64,000 nt of DNA from Halobacillus karajensis (GTDB lineage: Bacteria; Bacillota; Bacilli; Bacillales; Halobacillaceae): NCBI RefSeq assembly GCF_900108515.1, contig NZ_FNWW01000003.1:310001-374000 (forward strand). The letters run 5' to 3'. The position numbers were made by a program, and so were the translations under genes. This document shows, one piece after another, positions 18,522 to 28,515 of this stretch (the stretch's first letter is position 1; the number at the start of each line of letters is the position of its first letter). The notes under the pieces were generated by a model. It was not told the origin of the DNA, searched no databases, and saw only the letters and a program-made list of their open reading frames with translations.

Positions 18522-19778
18522 TTGACTACAGTGATTGCATTTATACTTATGTTCGGACTTTTAGTGTTCGTCCATGAGTGGGGGCATCTCATTTTTGCTA
18601 AGCGGGCTGGAATGCTTGCAAGGGAATTTGCGATCGGATTTGGACCGAAAATTTTTGCATTTACTCGGAATGAAACTCTTTATACCATCCGTCTTTTGCC
18701 AATTGGCGGGTATGTCCGGGTTGCAGGAGAAGATCCTGAAATAGTTGAATTAAAAGCGGGCCACCATATCGGCCTTGAGTTTAATGAAGAAGGTAAAGTA
18801 AACAGGATTATCGTCAACAATAAAGATAAACACCCCCAGGCAAGGGTCATTGAAGTCGAACGAGCGGATCTCGACCATCGACTTGTCATTGAAGGTTATG
18901 AGATGGATGAAGATGAAAAGCTTTTCTTTGAAGTAGAGCCAAAAGCCATGTTCGTTATGGACGAAAAAGAAACACAAATTGCCCCATATAATCGTCAATT
19001 CGCATCTAAAACAGTACCACAACGAGCGATGCAGCTTTTTGCAGGACCTATGATGAACTTTGTATTAGCTATCATCCTGTTCATGATTTTAGGATTTATC
19101 CAAGGAGTCCCTTCGAATGAAGCGAAACTTGGGGACATTCAACAAAACTCACCAGCCGAACAAGCTGGTCTTCAGGCTGGTGATGAAGTGACTGCAGTGG
19201 ACGGGGAATCCGTGAGTACGTGGGAAGAGTTTACGACGATTATCCGTGCTCACCCTGAGGAAGAGGTTACGCTAACTGTTAATAGAGATGGGACCAGTCA
19301 ACAATTGAATGTAACTCCAGATGCAATTGAAGACCGGGAGGTAACCATCGGTCAAGTGGGGGTTGCCCGAGCTTTCGAAGAATCGTTTGCTAAGAAAATC
19401 ACCTTCGGATTTACACAAACCTATGAATGGTCATCCCTAATTTTAACGAATTTAGGTAAATTGGTAACTGGTCAATTCTCCCTTGATATGTTGTCAGGAC
19501 CTGTAGGTATATATGATGCTACAGATCAAGTTGTCCGTACTGGTTTTACAAACTTTGTCATGTGGACATCTATTTTAAGTATTAACCTGGGTATTGTAAA
19601 CTTACTCCCGCTACCTGCCCTTGATGGCGGCCGATTATTATTTGTCGGACTAGAGGGATTACGAGGGAAACCGATTGATCCCCAAAAAGAAGGAATTGTC
19701 CATTTCATTGGATTCGCTTTACTCATGCTATTAATGCTTGTGGTCACATGGAATGATATTCAGCGTTTATTCTTATGA
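18522..19778 (+). CDS. rasP: Site-2 intramembrane metalloprotease RasP (RseP)
   Basis: RasP is a membrane zinc protease that completes regulated proteolysis of anti-sigma factors and clears signal-peptide remnants. The zinc motif HEWGH starts at residue 18 in the first membrane segment. A central PDZ domain (about 205-275, with NSPAEQAGLQAGDEV) follows, then the second conserved metal-ligand region NLLPLPALDGGRL near residue 365. TTG 18522 is preferred over GTG 18513, because AAGGAAGG at 18505-18512 sits nine bases before the TTG and abuts the GTG. Length is 418 residues, normal for Bacilli. Confidence 0.95.
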   Translation: MTTVIAFILMFGLLVFVHEWGHLIFAKRAGMLAREFAIGFGPKIFAFTRNETLYTIRLLPIGGYVRVAGEDPEIVELKAGHHIGLEFNEEGKVNRIIVNNKDKHPQARVIEVERADLDHRLVIEGYEMDEDEKLFFEVEPKAMFVMDEKETQIAPYNRQFASKTVPQRAMQLFAGPMMNFVLAIILFMILGFIQGVPSNEAKLGDIQQNSPAEQAGLQAGDEVTAVDGESVSTWEEFTTIIRAHPEEEVTLTVNRDGTSQQLNVTPDAIEDREVTIGQVGVARAFEESFAKKITFGFTQTYEWSSLILTNLGKLVTGQFSLDMLSGPVGIYDATDQVVRTGFTNFVMWTSILSINLGIVNLLPLPALDGGRLLFVGLEGLRGKPIDPQKEGIVHFIGFALLMLLMLVVTWNDIQRLFL

Positions 19779-19791
19779 TTGTTAATAGCTG

Positions 19792-19837
19792 GAAGCCCTG
19801 AGGTGATCGGTGATTCCTTGGCTTCTGGCTTCTTTAT
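19792..19837 (+). terminator. Possible terminator after rasP
   Basis: GAAGCC (19792-19797) pairs with GGCTTC (19820-19825), with an inner GAGG/CCTT helix across a two-base bulge. The following T-rich stretch (TGGCTTCTTTATTT) is interrupted, so efficiency is uncertain. Confidence 0.4.
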
Positions 19838-19897
19838 TTAAGTAAAATAAAGGTAAACCAAAAAAGTTTATATTAAAATAGAACTGAGGTGCATGTT

Positions 19898-21601
19898 ATG
19901 AGACAAAGTCATATGTTAATTCCAACCCTTAAAGAAAACCCTGCCGATGCTGAAATAAAGAGCCACCAGCTACTCGTTCGTGCTGGTTACATACGTCAAG
20001 TTGCTTCAGGTATTTACAGCTTTCTTCCGATCGGACGACGAGTCCTAAGTAAAGTAGAGAATATTGTCCGTGAAGAGATGGAAAAGATCGGCGCTCATGA
20101 GATGGCGATGCCGGCTCTTGAACCATCGGAACTATGGAAGGAAACAGGTCGATGGACAACATTCGGTTCAGAATTAATGCGAATAAATGATCGTCACAAT
20201 AGGGAATTCGCTTTAGGTGCGACGCATGAAGAAGTAATTACAAGTCTTGTCCGCAATGAAGTGAAAAGTTATAAACAGCTTCCTTTGACTGTTTTCCAAA
20301 TACAAAATAAATTCCGTGATGAAGCGCGCCCCCGTTTTGGTCTTCTTCGTGGCCGTGAGTTCCTTATGAAAGATGCCTATTCATTTAATGAATCATATGA
20401 AAGCCTTGATGAAACGTATGAGAAGATGTTTGAAGCTTATTCAAATGTATTCAGACGATGCGGGTTGAATTTCAGAGCAGTCATTGCTGATTCAGGAGCG
20501 ATGGGTGGAAAAGATACGCATGAGTTTATGGTTCTTTCTGAGGTTGGTGAAGATGTCATTGCTTACTCAGATACATCTCGTTATGCGGCAAATATTGAAA
20601 TGGCTCCAGTAGTTACAACCTATGAAAAGTCTACGGAAGCTCCAGGTACTATGGAGAAAGTTGAAACACCAGGTCAAAAAACAATGAAAGATGTGGCTGA
20701 TTTCTTAGGACATGAGGTACATCAAGGAATTAAGTCTATCCTTTTCCAAGTGGATGACCAATTTGTCCTTGCACTTACACGCGGGGACCACGAAGTAAAT
20801 GATGTGAAATTGAAAAATCTCTATGATGCGGATATGGTAGAATTGGCATCAGAAGAAGATACCAAGCGTCTTCTGGGGGCTGGCTTTGGTTCATTAGGAC
20901 CTGTAAATGTTCCAGAAGAAGTGGAGGTTGTCGCTGACTTTGCTGTAGAAGCCCTTGTGAACGTGTCTTGTGGAGCAAATGAAGAAGGCATTCATTTTAA
21001 AAATGCTACACCTGGGAAGGATTTTGAGGTCACTCAATATGCAGATTTAAGATTCATTCAAGAAGGAGATCCCTCTCCGGATGGAGAAGGAACGATTAAA
21101 TTCGCCCGGGGCATTGAAGTCGGACATGTCTTTAAATTAGGAGAATTTTATTCAGAGCGAATGAATGCGACTTTCTTGAACGATCAAGGAAAGGCAAAAA
21201 CAATGATTATGGGATCATATGGGATCGGTGTTTCCAGGACGCTTGCGGCGATCGTAGAACAACACCATGATGATCGTGGGATCACATGGCCAAAAAATAT
21301 GGCTCCATATCAAGTCCATTTGCTCTCCATGAATCCTAAAAAGGAAGAACAGAAAGAATTGGCAGATCAATTATATGATTCACTGCTTGAAGCTGGCATC
21401 GATGTCTTATATGATGATCGTAAAGAACGAGCAGGAGTTAAGTTTGCAGACAGTGATCTGTTTGGGATTCCTGTAAGAATTACCGTTGGAAAACGCGCTT
21501 CAGAAGGTGTTGTAGAAGTTAAAGAACGTGCAACTGGAGATCAAACGGAACTAGAAGTAAAGGAAATCGTTGACTATATAAAGAACTGGTACAAAGCCTA
21601 A
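19898..21601 (+). CDS. proS: Prolyl-tRNA synthetase
   Basis: ProRS charges tRNA-Pro. The 567-residue protein is a bacterial-type class II enzyme. Motif 1 region and motif 2 ([25 protein letters not shown]) are near residues 138-165. The inserted editing domain (about 225-390) contains the region around [14 protein letters not shown]. Motif 3 [17 protein letters not shown] is near residue 440, followed by the anticodon-binding domain. ATG 19898 is preferred: GAGGTG precedes it, while the upstream GTG at 19889 lies within that site. No T-box leader was seen in the short upstream gap. Confidence 0.97.
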   Translation: MRQSHMLIPTLKENPADAEIKSHQLLVRAGYIRQVASGIYSFLPIGRRVLSKVENIVREEMEKIGAHEMAMPALEPSELWKETGRWTTFGSELMRINDRHNREFALGATHEEVITSLVRNEVKSYKQLPLTVFQIQNKFRDEARPRFGLLRGREFLMKDAYSFNESYESLDETYEKMFEAYSNVFRRCGLNFRAVIADSGAMGGKDTHEFMVLSEVGEDVIAYSDTSRYAANIEMAPVVTTYEKSTEAPGTMEKVETPGQKTMKDVADFLGHEVHQGIKSILFQVDDQFVLALTRGDHEVNDVKLKNLYDADMVELASEEDTKRLLGAGFGSLGPVNVPEEVEVVADFAVEALVNVSCGANEEGIHFKNATPGKDFEVTQYADLRFIQEGDPSPDGEGTIKFARGIEVGHVFKLGEFYSERMNATFLNDQGKAKTMIMGSYGIGVSRTLAAIVEQHHDDRGITWPKNMAPYQVHLLSMNPKKEEQKELADQLYDSLLEAGIDVLYDDRKERAGVKFADSDLFGIPVRITVGKRASEGVVEVKERATGDQTELEVKEIVDYIKNWYKA

Positions 21602-21618
21602 TACCTTGAAGGAAAAAC

Positions 21619-21654
21619 ATACCCTTGCTTTTTCATAATAGCAAGGGTATTTTC
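21619..21654 (+). terminator. Terminator after proS
   Basis: A perfect 11-pair stem, ATACCCTTGCT at 21619-21629 with AGCAAGGGTAT at 21640-21650, is followed by TTTT. Confidence 0.8.
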
Positions 21655-21691
21655 CATGTCAGGTGTCGGTTTGGAAAGAGGAGGAATTTCG

Positions 21692-24600
21692 TTGAGTGTG
21701 AGCAATAAAGAGAAAATGCATTATCTACTGGAACAAATCCAGTTTCCACATGATCTAATCGAACCTCACTTTAAAGACAGCAGTATGCAAAAACTAGTGG
21801 TTTATCGTGAAAAGAAATTGTGGCATTTTCATTTTCTAATGCCGAAACCATTGCCTCCATCTGTTTATGAACTTTTTACGAGTAAACTTGTATCCACATT
21901 CCGTTCCATAGCAGATGTGACCTGGACCATTGATACAACTGAAAAAGAAGTGGCTGTATCTGATGTACTGGAATACTGGCAAAGTTTTATTAAGTCTATG
22001 AGTAATCTTACTCCGGGGTACAAAGATTTACTATTAGAACAACAACCCGAAGTGAACGGAAATAAGATTATGTTAACTTGCAGGAACCTTGCTGAAAGCC
22101 ATGCGATCCAAAAAAAATTGGAAGAACCGTTAAAGATGTACTGCACCCAGTGCGGGATTCCTTCCTTCATGCTTTCAACCAGAGTAAAAGAAGAAAGGGA
22201 AGAAATAAAACGTTTTCAAGAAGAGCGACAGAAAGAAGATAAAATCCTTGTTCAACAAGCTGTCAAAGAACAAGAGGAAAGAGTGAAGGATAAAGATGAA
22301 ACGAAACCAAAAGGTCCACTAGAAATTGGCTATAAAATTCAAGATGACATTGTGCCCATGGAAGAGATTAAAGAAGAAGAGAAAAAGCTCGCTGTTCAAG
22401 GATATGTGTTTGATGTTGAAATCAAGGAACTTCGTTCTGGAAGGCATTTACTTTTATTAAAGGTTACGGATTATACCGATTCTTTCTCTATCAAAATGTT
22501 TTCCCGTGGAGACGATCACGCTGAGCTGTTCAAACATGTCAGTGAAGGCATGTGGATCAAAGCGCGTGGGGGAATTCAGACAGACAATTTCACAAATGAA
22601 TTGACGATGATGGCCAACGATATTAATGAAATTAAGCCTAAATTAAGAGAAGATGCAGCGCCTGAAGGTGAGAAAAGAATAGAACTGCATGCCCATACAA
22701 CGATGAGTGCGATGGATGCCCCTGTCTCCCCGGCCCGTTTAATTCAAAAAGCAGCTGATTGGGGGCATGAGGCGATCGCCATCACAGACCATGCAGTTGT
22801 TCAAGCCTATCCAGATGCCCATGCAGCTGGCGAAAAAAATGGAGTAAAAGTTATATACGGTGTGGAAGCCAATCTTGTTGATGACGGGGTCCCGATTGCT
22901 TATGAAGAACAGGACCGCGAACTTGAGGATGCGGTGTATGTCGTTTTTGACGTGGAGACGACAGGCCTTTCAGCTGTTTACGATAAAATTATTGAACTTG
23001 CAGCTGTAAAAGTTCAAGGAGGGGAGATCATCGATCGATTCGAGTCTTTCGCAAACCCTCATCAGCCATTATCTCAAACGACGATCGATCTCACAGGTAT
23101 CACGGATGACATGGTTAAAGATGCACCAGAGATTGAACAAGTGTTAAGAGATTTCCATGAATGGACAGAGGATGGCATTCTAGTCGCTCATAACGCTAGT
23201 TTTGATATGGGATTCTTAAATGCAGGATATCAGGCCATTGATCTTGGTAAATCAAAAAATCCCGTGATTGACACGTTAGAACTTGCGCGTTTCCTAGTGC
23301 CTGAATTAAAGAATCACCGTTTAAATACCCTTTGTAAAAAATTCGATATAGAATTAACTCAACACCATAGGGCTATTTATGATGCGGAAGCTACCGGCTA
23401 TTTGCTTTGGAAACTTATTAAAAGAGCGATGGAGAAGGGGATCACTAATCATAAGAACTTGAATGATTACATGGGAGAAGGAAAGGCCTATCAACGTTCA
23501 CGTCCGTCCCACTGCACACTGCTTGCGACCAACAGCACAGGGTTGAAAAACATTTATCGACTTGTCTCCGAAGCTCATGTCAACTACTTTTATCGTGTAC
23601 CTCGGGTTCCACGATCTGTTCTTGCAAAGAACAGGGAAGGGATTCTGGTTGGTTCCGGATGCGATAAAGGAGAAGTTTTCGAGACTATGATGCAAAAGTC
23701 AGAAGAAGAAGCAGAAAAAGTGGCAGAGTTTTATGATTATATTGAGATACAACCGCCGGGAAATTATAGACACCTGCTTGAAAAAGACTTAGTACAAACA
23801 GAGGCACAAATACTTGATATCTTGAAACGATTAGTGGCTATGGCGGAGCGGTTAGGTAAAACAGTGGTGGCTACAGGTAATACACACTATGTCGAGCCTC
23901 ACGAAAAGCAATACAGGCAAATTCTTATCTCATCCCAGAACGGAAATCCGCTTAATAGGCAGACCCTTCCGGAAGTTCATTTTAAGACAACAAATGAGAT
24001 GATAGAAGAATTGTCTTTCCTTGGAAAAGATAAAGCGAAGGAACTTGTCGTTGCCAATACCCACAAAATAGCTGCTCTTATTGAAGAGGTTTCCCCAGTT
24101 AAAGATGATTTGTATACACCGAATATCGAAGGTGCCGATCAGGAAATTCGTGAAATGTCTTATAATAAAGCGAAAAGTATTTATGGAGAGCCGATCCCGG
24201 ATTTAATTGTTAAACGACTGGAGAAAGAACTGGACAGTATCATAGGAAATGGATTTGCGGTTATTTACCTGATTTCACAAAAACTTGTAACGAAGTCCCT
24301 TGAGGATGGTTACTTAGTTGGCTCACGGGGTTCTGTAGGTTCATCTTTTGTGGCCACTATGACGGATATTACAGAAGTAAACCCGTTACCTCCACACTAT
24401 GTATGTCCCAACTGCCAATATAATGAATTTTTCACTGATGGTTCTGTTGGTAGTGGGTTTGACTTACCAGAGAAAGAATGTCCTGAATGCGGCACCCCGC
24501 TAACAAAGGACGGTCAAGATATCCCGTTCGAAACTTTTCTAGGTTTCAAAGGAGATAAAGTTCCGGATATTGATTTGAACTTCTCTGGTGAATACCAGCC

Positions 24601-25984
24601 ACATGCCCATAACTATACGAAAGAACTTTTCGGTGAGGACAGTGTCTATCGCGCGGGGACGATTGGAACCATTGCTGAGAAAACTGCCTATGGTTATGTG
24701 AAAGGGTACGCAGGAGATCACCAGTTAATTTATAAAAATGCTGAAATCGATCGCTTAGTCCAAGGGTGTACAGGTGTGAAACGAACAAGTGGCCAACACC
24801 CTGGGGGAATCATTGTTGTTCCTGATGATATGGAGATTTATGACTTTTCGCCGATTCAATACCCAGCGGATGATACGAAGTCTGAGTGGCGAACGACCCA
24901 CTTTGATTTCCATTCCATTCATGATAATCTGTTGAAATTAGATATTCTCGGACACGATGATCCGACTGTTATCCGCATGCTGCAGGATCTTAGTGGCATT
25001 GACCAGAAGGAAATTCCTGTGGATGACCCTGAGGTTATGAAAATATTCAGTGGTCCTGAGGCACTTGGAGTGACTGCAGACCAGATTATGTGTAAAACAG
25101 GTACTCTCGGGGTGCCGGAATTCGGTACAAGGTTTGTTCGGCAAATGCTTGAGGATACCAAACCGAAAACATTTGCTGAACTTGTCATCATATCTGGCTT
25201 ATCCCATGGTACCGATGTTTGGCTGGGAAACGCTGAGCAGTTAATTAATGATGGCATTTGTACTTTGCCAGAGGTTATCGGTTGCCGAGATGATATTATG
25301 GTCTACCTGATGCACAAAGGCCTGGAGCCTTCTCTTGCCTTTAAAATAATGGAGTTTGTCCGTAAAGGTCGTGGGCTGCAGGATGAATGGATTGAAGAAA
25401 TGAAAAAACACGGGGTTCCGGACTGGTATATTGATTCATGTAAAAAAATCAAATATATGTTCCCGAAAGCACACGCTGCTGCTTATGTATTAATGGCTGT
25501 AAGGATTGCTTATTTTAAAGTCCATTACCCGATTTATTTCTATGCCGCCTACTTTACGGTAAGGGCCAGTGACTTTGAGTTGGAAACAATGGTGAAAGGG
25601 TCAGATGCGATCCGAAAACGATTAAAAGAAATCCAGGAAAAAGGCCTGGATGCAACACCTAAGGAGAAAAGCTTGATGACTGTTCTTGAACTGTCCCTTG
25701 AAATGTGCGAGAGAGGATATGGGTTTAAGAACGTAGACCTTTATCGCTCAAGTGCCACAGACTTTCTTGTAGATGGAAATGTACTGATTCCGCCTTTCAA
25801 TGCGGTCGACGGTCTTGGTACGAATGCTGCGATCAATATTGTAAATGCCAGGGAAGATGGGGAGTTTTTATCTAAGCAGGACTTGAGAGAGCGAAGCCGT
25901 ATATCCAAGACTGTTCTAGAATACCTGCATAACTTCGGCTGTTTGGAAGGAATGCCTGACGAAAACCAGCTTTCCCTTTTCTGA
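21692..25984 (+). CDS. polC: DNA polymerase III alpha subunit PolC
   Basis: PolC is the replicative DNA polymerase of Firmicutes, with built-in 3'-5' proofreading. The 1430-residue protein (B. subtilis about 1437) shows an N-terminal helical region and a highly charged linker (180-215). An OB-like domain (about 235-320) follows, then a PHP domain beginning IELHAHTTMS near 331. A DEDD exonuclease is inserted in it, with FDVETTGL near 418. A zinc-finger-like CPNC...CPEC region lies near 905-935, and the polymerase active site PDIDLNFSG near 957. TTG 21692 is chosen because AGAGGAGG at 21677-21684 is seven bases upstream. Confidence 0.97.
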   Translation: MSVSNKEKMHYLLEQIQFPHDLIEPHFKDSSMQKLVVYREKKLWHFHFLMPKPLPPSVYELFTSKLVSTFRSIADVTWTIDTTEKEVAVSDVLEYWQSFIKSMSNLTPGYKDLLLEQQPEVNGNKIMLTCRNLAESHAIQKKLEEPLKMYCTQCGIPSFMLSTRVKEEREEIKRFQEERQKEDKILVQQAVKEQEERVKDKDETKPKGPLEIGYKIQDDIVPMEEIKEEEKKLAVQGYVFDVEIKELRSGRHLLLLKVTDYTDSFSIKMFSRGDDHAELFKHVSEGMWIKARGGIQTDNFTNELTMMANDINEIKPKLREDAAPEGEKRIELHAHTTMSAMDAPVSPARLIQKAADWGHEAIAITDHAVVQAYPDAHAAGEKNGVKVIYGVEANLVDDGVPIAYEEQDRELEDAVYVVFDVETTGLSAVYDKIIELAAVKVQGGEIIDRFESFANPHQPLSQTTIDLTGITDDMVKDAPEIEQVLRDFHEWTEDGILVAHNASFDMGFLNAGYQAIDLGKSKNPVIDTLELARFLVPELKNHRLNTLCKKFDIELTQHHRAIYDAEATGYLLWKLIKRAMEKGITNHKNLNDYMGEGKAYQRSRPSHCTLLATNSTGLKNIYRLVSEAHVNYFYRVPRVPRSVLAKNREGILVGSGCDKGEVFETMMQKSEEEAEKVAEFYDYIEIQPPGNYRHLLEKDLVQTEAQILDILKRLVAMAERLGKTVVATGNTHYVEPHEKQYRQILISSQNGNPLNRQTLPEVHFKTTNEMIEELSFLGKDKAKELVVANTHKIAALIEEVSPVKDDLYTPNIEGADQEIREMSYNKAKSIYGEPIPDLIVKRLEKELDSIIGNGFAVIYLISQKLVTKSLEDGYLVGSRGSVGSSFVATMTDITEVNPLPPHYVCPNCQYNEFFTDGSVGSGFDLPEKECPECGTPLTKDGQDIPFETFLGFKGDKVPDIDLNFSGEYQPHAHNYTKELFGEDSVYRAGTIGTIAEKTAYGYVKGYAGDHQLIYKNAEIDRLVQGCTGVKRTSGQHPGGIIVVPDDMEIYDFSPIQYPADDTKSEWRTTHFDFHSIHDNLLKLDILGHDDPTVIRMLQDLSGIDQKEIPVDDPEVMKIFSGPEALGVTADQIMCKTGTLGVPEFGTRFVRQMLEDTKPKTFAELVIISGLSHGTDVWLGNAEQLINDGICTLPEVIGCRDDIMVYLMHKGLEPSLAFKIMEFVRKGRGLQDEWIEEMKKHGVPDWYIDSCKKIKYMFPKAHAAAYVLMAVRIAYFKVHYPIYFYAAYFTVRASDFELETMVKGSDAIRKRLKEIQEKGLDATPKEKSLMTVLELSLEMCERGYGFKNVDLYRSSATDFLVDGNVLIPPFNAVDGLGTNAAINIVNAREDGEFLSKQDLRERSRISKTVLEYLHNFGCLEGMPDENQLSLF

Positions 25985-26309
25985 TTTAACGAAGTAGGGT
26001 TGCTCAATCTTTCTTGATTTGCATAGATTAAGCAACTATGGTATATTTTTTATGGTGAGAAGAGCGATACGAACGACGAAAGAGTGGGGAAACCCACTCT
26101 TTCGTCATATTCTTAGCCTCTTGCTTGTGGAGAAACTTCGATGCATGAGGGGCTTCAGGATCCTGTTAGACGAACCGCTATGATGTATTTCATAGCGGTT
26201 TCTCGTGGGAATGGAATATAAAAAAAGCCCTGATACTTAAATGAAACAAGCGAATACATTCCATACTAATAAGACCTAACCATACTATTGTGTTCGAAGG
26301 AGGGATCGC
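25985..26309 (+). other. Intergenic region with rimP promoter and structured leader
   Basis: This 325-base gap between polC and rimP has no convincing gene. It contains a near-consensus sigma-A promoter (26019-26047) followed by a leader of about 255 bases with two perfect hairpins. The first, at 26075-26106, has 14 pairs closed by a GAAA tetraloop. The second, at 26173-26200, has 11 pairs and a six-base loop. Neither is followed by a clear T run, so they are more likely mRNA-stabilising or regulatory structures than simple terminators. Confidence 0.6.
26019..26047 (+). promoter_or_regulatory. Sigma-A promoter of the rimP-nusA-infB operon
   Basis: TTGCAT at 26019-26024 and TATATT at 26042-26047 are separated by 17 bases. 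It is the only good promoter in the gap and points toward rimP. Confidence 0.7.
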
Positions 26310-26783
26310 ATGAGTGATCATGTTACATCCGTTGCAGAGCGTCTTGTCCAGCCTATTCTGGAGGATATGAACCTGGAACTTGTCGATATTGAGTATAAGA
26401 AAGAAGGTCAGAATTGGTACCTTCGCGTTTTTATCGACAAGGAGGGCGGCGTAGATATCGAAGAATGCGGGCAAGTATCTGAACAGTTAAGTGAAAAATT
26501 AGACGAAGAAGATCCAATTGAAATTCCGTATTTCCTTGAAGTAGCCTCTCCAGGTGCTGAACGTCCACTTAAGACGGAGGCAGATTTTGAGAAGTTCGTT
26601 GGTGAATACGTATATATGAAACTTTACGAACCAATCGATGGCGAAAAGGAATTCGAGGGTACTTTGAAATCCTTTGAAAATTCTACGGCTACGGTTGAAA
26701 TTAGAATCAAAACCCGTAAGAAACAATTGGAAGTTCCATATCAGAAGATAGCTAAAGCGAATTTAGCTGTTACGTTCAATTAA
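26310..26783 (+). CDS. rimP: Ribosome maturation factor RimP
   Basis: RimP assists 30S subunit maturation. The 157-residue protein shows the N-terminal domain pattern [31 protein letters not shown] and the [17 protein letters not shown] block near residue 80, followed by the SH3-like C-terminal domain. ATG 26310 follows GAAGGAGGG. It is the first gene of the conserved operon with nusA. Confidence 0.96.
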   Translation: MSDHVTSVAERLVQPILEDMNLELVDIEYKKEGQNWYLRVFIDKEGGVDIEECGQVSEQLSEKLDEEDPIEIPYFLEVASPGAERPLKTEADFEKFVGEYVYMKLYEPIDGEKEFEGTLKSFENSTATVEIRIKTRKKQLEVPYQKIAKANLAVTFN

Positions 26784-26797
26784 GGGGGAGAAAACTG

Positions 26798-27907
26798 TTG
26801 AGTAGTGAATTATTTGATGCCATGGATTATTTAGAAAAGGAAAAAGGCATCGACAAAAATCTTTTATTGGAAGCCCTTGAGGCAGCACTCATTTCTGCTT
26901 ATAAGAAAAACTTCAATTCTGCAACGAATGTTCGTGTGGATATTAATGAAGAAGAGAGTGCGATGAAGGTTCTAGCTAGAAAAGAGATTGTTGAAGAGGT
27001 CATGGACTCTCAGCAAGAGATTTCCTTAGAAGAAGCAAAAGATATTGATCCGAATTATGAGCTTGAAGATGTAATTGAAGTGGAAGTTACACCAATGGAC
27101 TTCGGTAGGATCGCAGCGCAGGCTGCTAAACAGGTCGTCACACAGCGTGTTCGTGAGGCAGAGCGTGGCATCATCTACGGTGAATATGTTGATCGAGAAG
27201 AAGATGTCATGACGGGAATTATCCAAAGGAAAGATCCGCGTTTTGTTTACGTGAATCTGGGTAAAATTGAAGCACGGCTTCCTGAAGGGGAACAAATGCC
27301 CACAGAGACTTATGAAGTCCATGACCGGCTGAAAGTGTTTGTTACTAAAGTCGAGAACAGTAATAAGGGCCCTCATATTTATGTGTCCCGTACACATCCT
27401 GGTCTTTTGAAACGTTTATTTGAAATGGAAGTTCCGGAAATTTATGACGGGACTGTAGAAGTTATTTCCGTTGCCCGTGAAGCAGGCGATCGGTCGAAAA
27501 TTTCTGTTTATGCAGAAGATCAGGAAATTGATCCGGTCGGTTCATGTGTAGGTCAGAGAGGACAGCGTGTCCAGGCGATTGTCAATGAGTTGAAGGGAGA
27601 AAAGATCGATATTGTTCAATGGTCTGAAGATCCAGTGGAATATGTATCGAATGCCTTAAGCCCTTCAAAAGTTGTGGAAGTTCTTGTTGACGAAGATGAG
27701 AAAGCGACAACAGTGATTGTTCCCGATTACCAATTATCCCTTGCGATCGGTAAGCGTGGACAAAATGCACGCCTGGCAGCCAAACTGACAGGCTGGAAAA
27801 TTGACATTAAGAGTGAAAGTGAAGCTCGTGAGCAAGGTCTTCTTTCTTCTGAACAGAGCGATGTGGAAGAAGAAGTGGACGTTGAAGATGAGATGTTTGA
27901 AGAATAA
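26798..27907 (+). CDS. nusA: Transcription termination/antitermination factor NusA
   Basis: NusA binds RNA polymerase and modulates pausing, termination and antitermination. The 369-residue protein has the N-terminal polymerase-binding domain, an S1 domain (about 135-200, [17 protein letters not shown]), and two KH domains ([30 protein letters not shown], then [22 protein letters not shown]). It lacks the extra C-terminal acidic repeats of proteobacteria, as is normal for Bacilli. The start is TTG 26798, with GGGGGAG at 26784-26790 upstream. Confidence 0.96.
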   Translation: MSSELFDAMDYLEKEKGIDKNLLLEALEAALISAYKKNFNSATNVRVDINEEESAMKVLARKEIVEEVMDSQQEISLEEAKDIDPNYELEDVIEVEVTPMDFGRIAAQAAKQVVTQRVREAERGIIYGEYVDREEDVMTGIIQRKDPRFVYVNLGKIEARLPEGEQMPTETYEVHDRLKVFVTKVENSNKGPHIYVSRTHPGLLKRLFEMEVPEIYDGTVEVISVAREAGDRSKISVYAEDQEIDPVGSCVGQRGQRVQAIVNELKGEKIDIVQWSEDPVEYVSNALSPSKVVEVLVDEDEKATTVIVPDYQLSLAIGKRGQNARLAAKLTGWKIDIKSESEAREQGLLSSEQSDVEEEVDVEDEMFEE

Positions 27908-27921
27908 GGAGGGGGATAGAA

Positions 27922-28197
27922 ATGACCCGTTCCAAGAAACAGCCGTTAAGAAAGTGTGTCGTCACCCAGGAAATGGTGCCTAAGCAGCAGCTTATACGTG
28001 TGGTCCGCAACAAAGAGGGAGAGGTTTTTGTTGACGACACAGGAAAGAAAAATGGGCGAGGAGCCTATCTCACAAAAGACATCCATGTCATTGAACAGGC
28101 TGAAAAGCAACAAGTCCTGAACCGCCACTTAAAAGCGAAAATCGATACGAGCATCTACGAGGAATTAAAGGCGAAAGTGAAGGCAGAAACATCATGA
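27922..28197 (+). CDS. rnpM: RNA-binding protein YlxR / RNase P modulator RnpM
   Basis: This 91-residue basic protein belongs to the YlxR family (DUF448), reported to bind RNase P RNA and modulate its activity. Family features are [20 protein letters not shown] near residues 10-29 and [10 protein letters not shown] near 45. ATG 27922 follows AAGGAGGGGG. It lies between nusA and ylxQ, and its stop overlaps the ylxQ start as ATGA. Confidence 0.92.
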   Translation: MTRSKKQPLRKCVVTQEMVPKQQLIRVVRNKEGEVFVDDTGKKNGRGAYLTKDIHVIEQAEKQQVLNRHLKAKIDTSIYEELKAKVKAETS

Positions 28198-28508
28198 GTG
28201 GCAGCTATTTAAACCTGTTAGGACTAGCTGTAAGGGCTGGAAAATGCACACTCGGTGAGGAATCGATTGTGCGTGATATTCAAAAAAGAAAGGCCAAAGT
28301 AGTCCTATTGGCCAATGACACTGGAAAGCAAACAAAAAAGAAGCTTACGGATAAATGCAGCTTCTATGAAGTACCCTGTTATGTGGTGGATGATAGAGTC
28401 ACATTATCACAAGCCATTGGAAAGGCAGGGAGAGTCGCGATCGCAGTTCTTGACCAAGGATTTGCGAAAAAGTTGCAATCGCTACTCGATGAATCTACTC
28501 GGGGGTGA
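28194..28508 (+). CDS. ylxQ: L7Ae-family ribosomal/K-turn RNA-binding protein YlxQ
   Basis: The 104-residue protein has the L7Ae/L30e fold pattern: [40 protein letters not shown], and [11 protein letters not shown]. Such proteins bind kink-turn RNA; the exact partner of YlxQ in Bacilli is not settled. The ATG overlaps the rnpM stop by four bases, and the gene ends seven bases before infB. Confidence 0.9.
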   Translation: MSGSYLNLLGLAVRAGKCTLGEESIVRDIQKRKAKVVLLANDTGKQTKKKLTDKCSFYEVPCYVVDDRVTLSQAIGKAGRVAIAVLDQGFAKKLQSLLDESTRG

Positions 28509-28515
28509 AGATTTT

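Noticed and set aside
19779-19897. T-box leader before proS
   Set aside because: The gap is too short and has no T-box antiterminator sequence.
28315-28515. N-terminal extension of infB into ylxQ
   Set aside because: The extra codons overlap the conserved ylxQ gene in another frame. The ribosome site at 28500-28510 and the family N-terminus fit ATG 28516.
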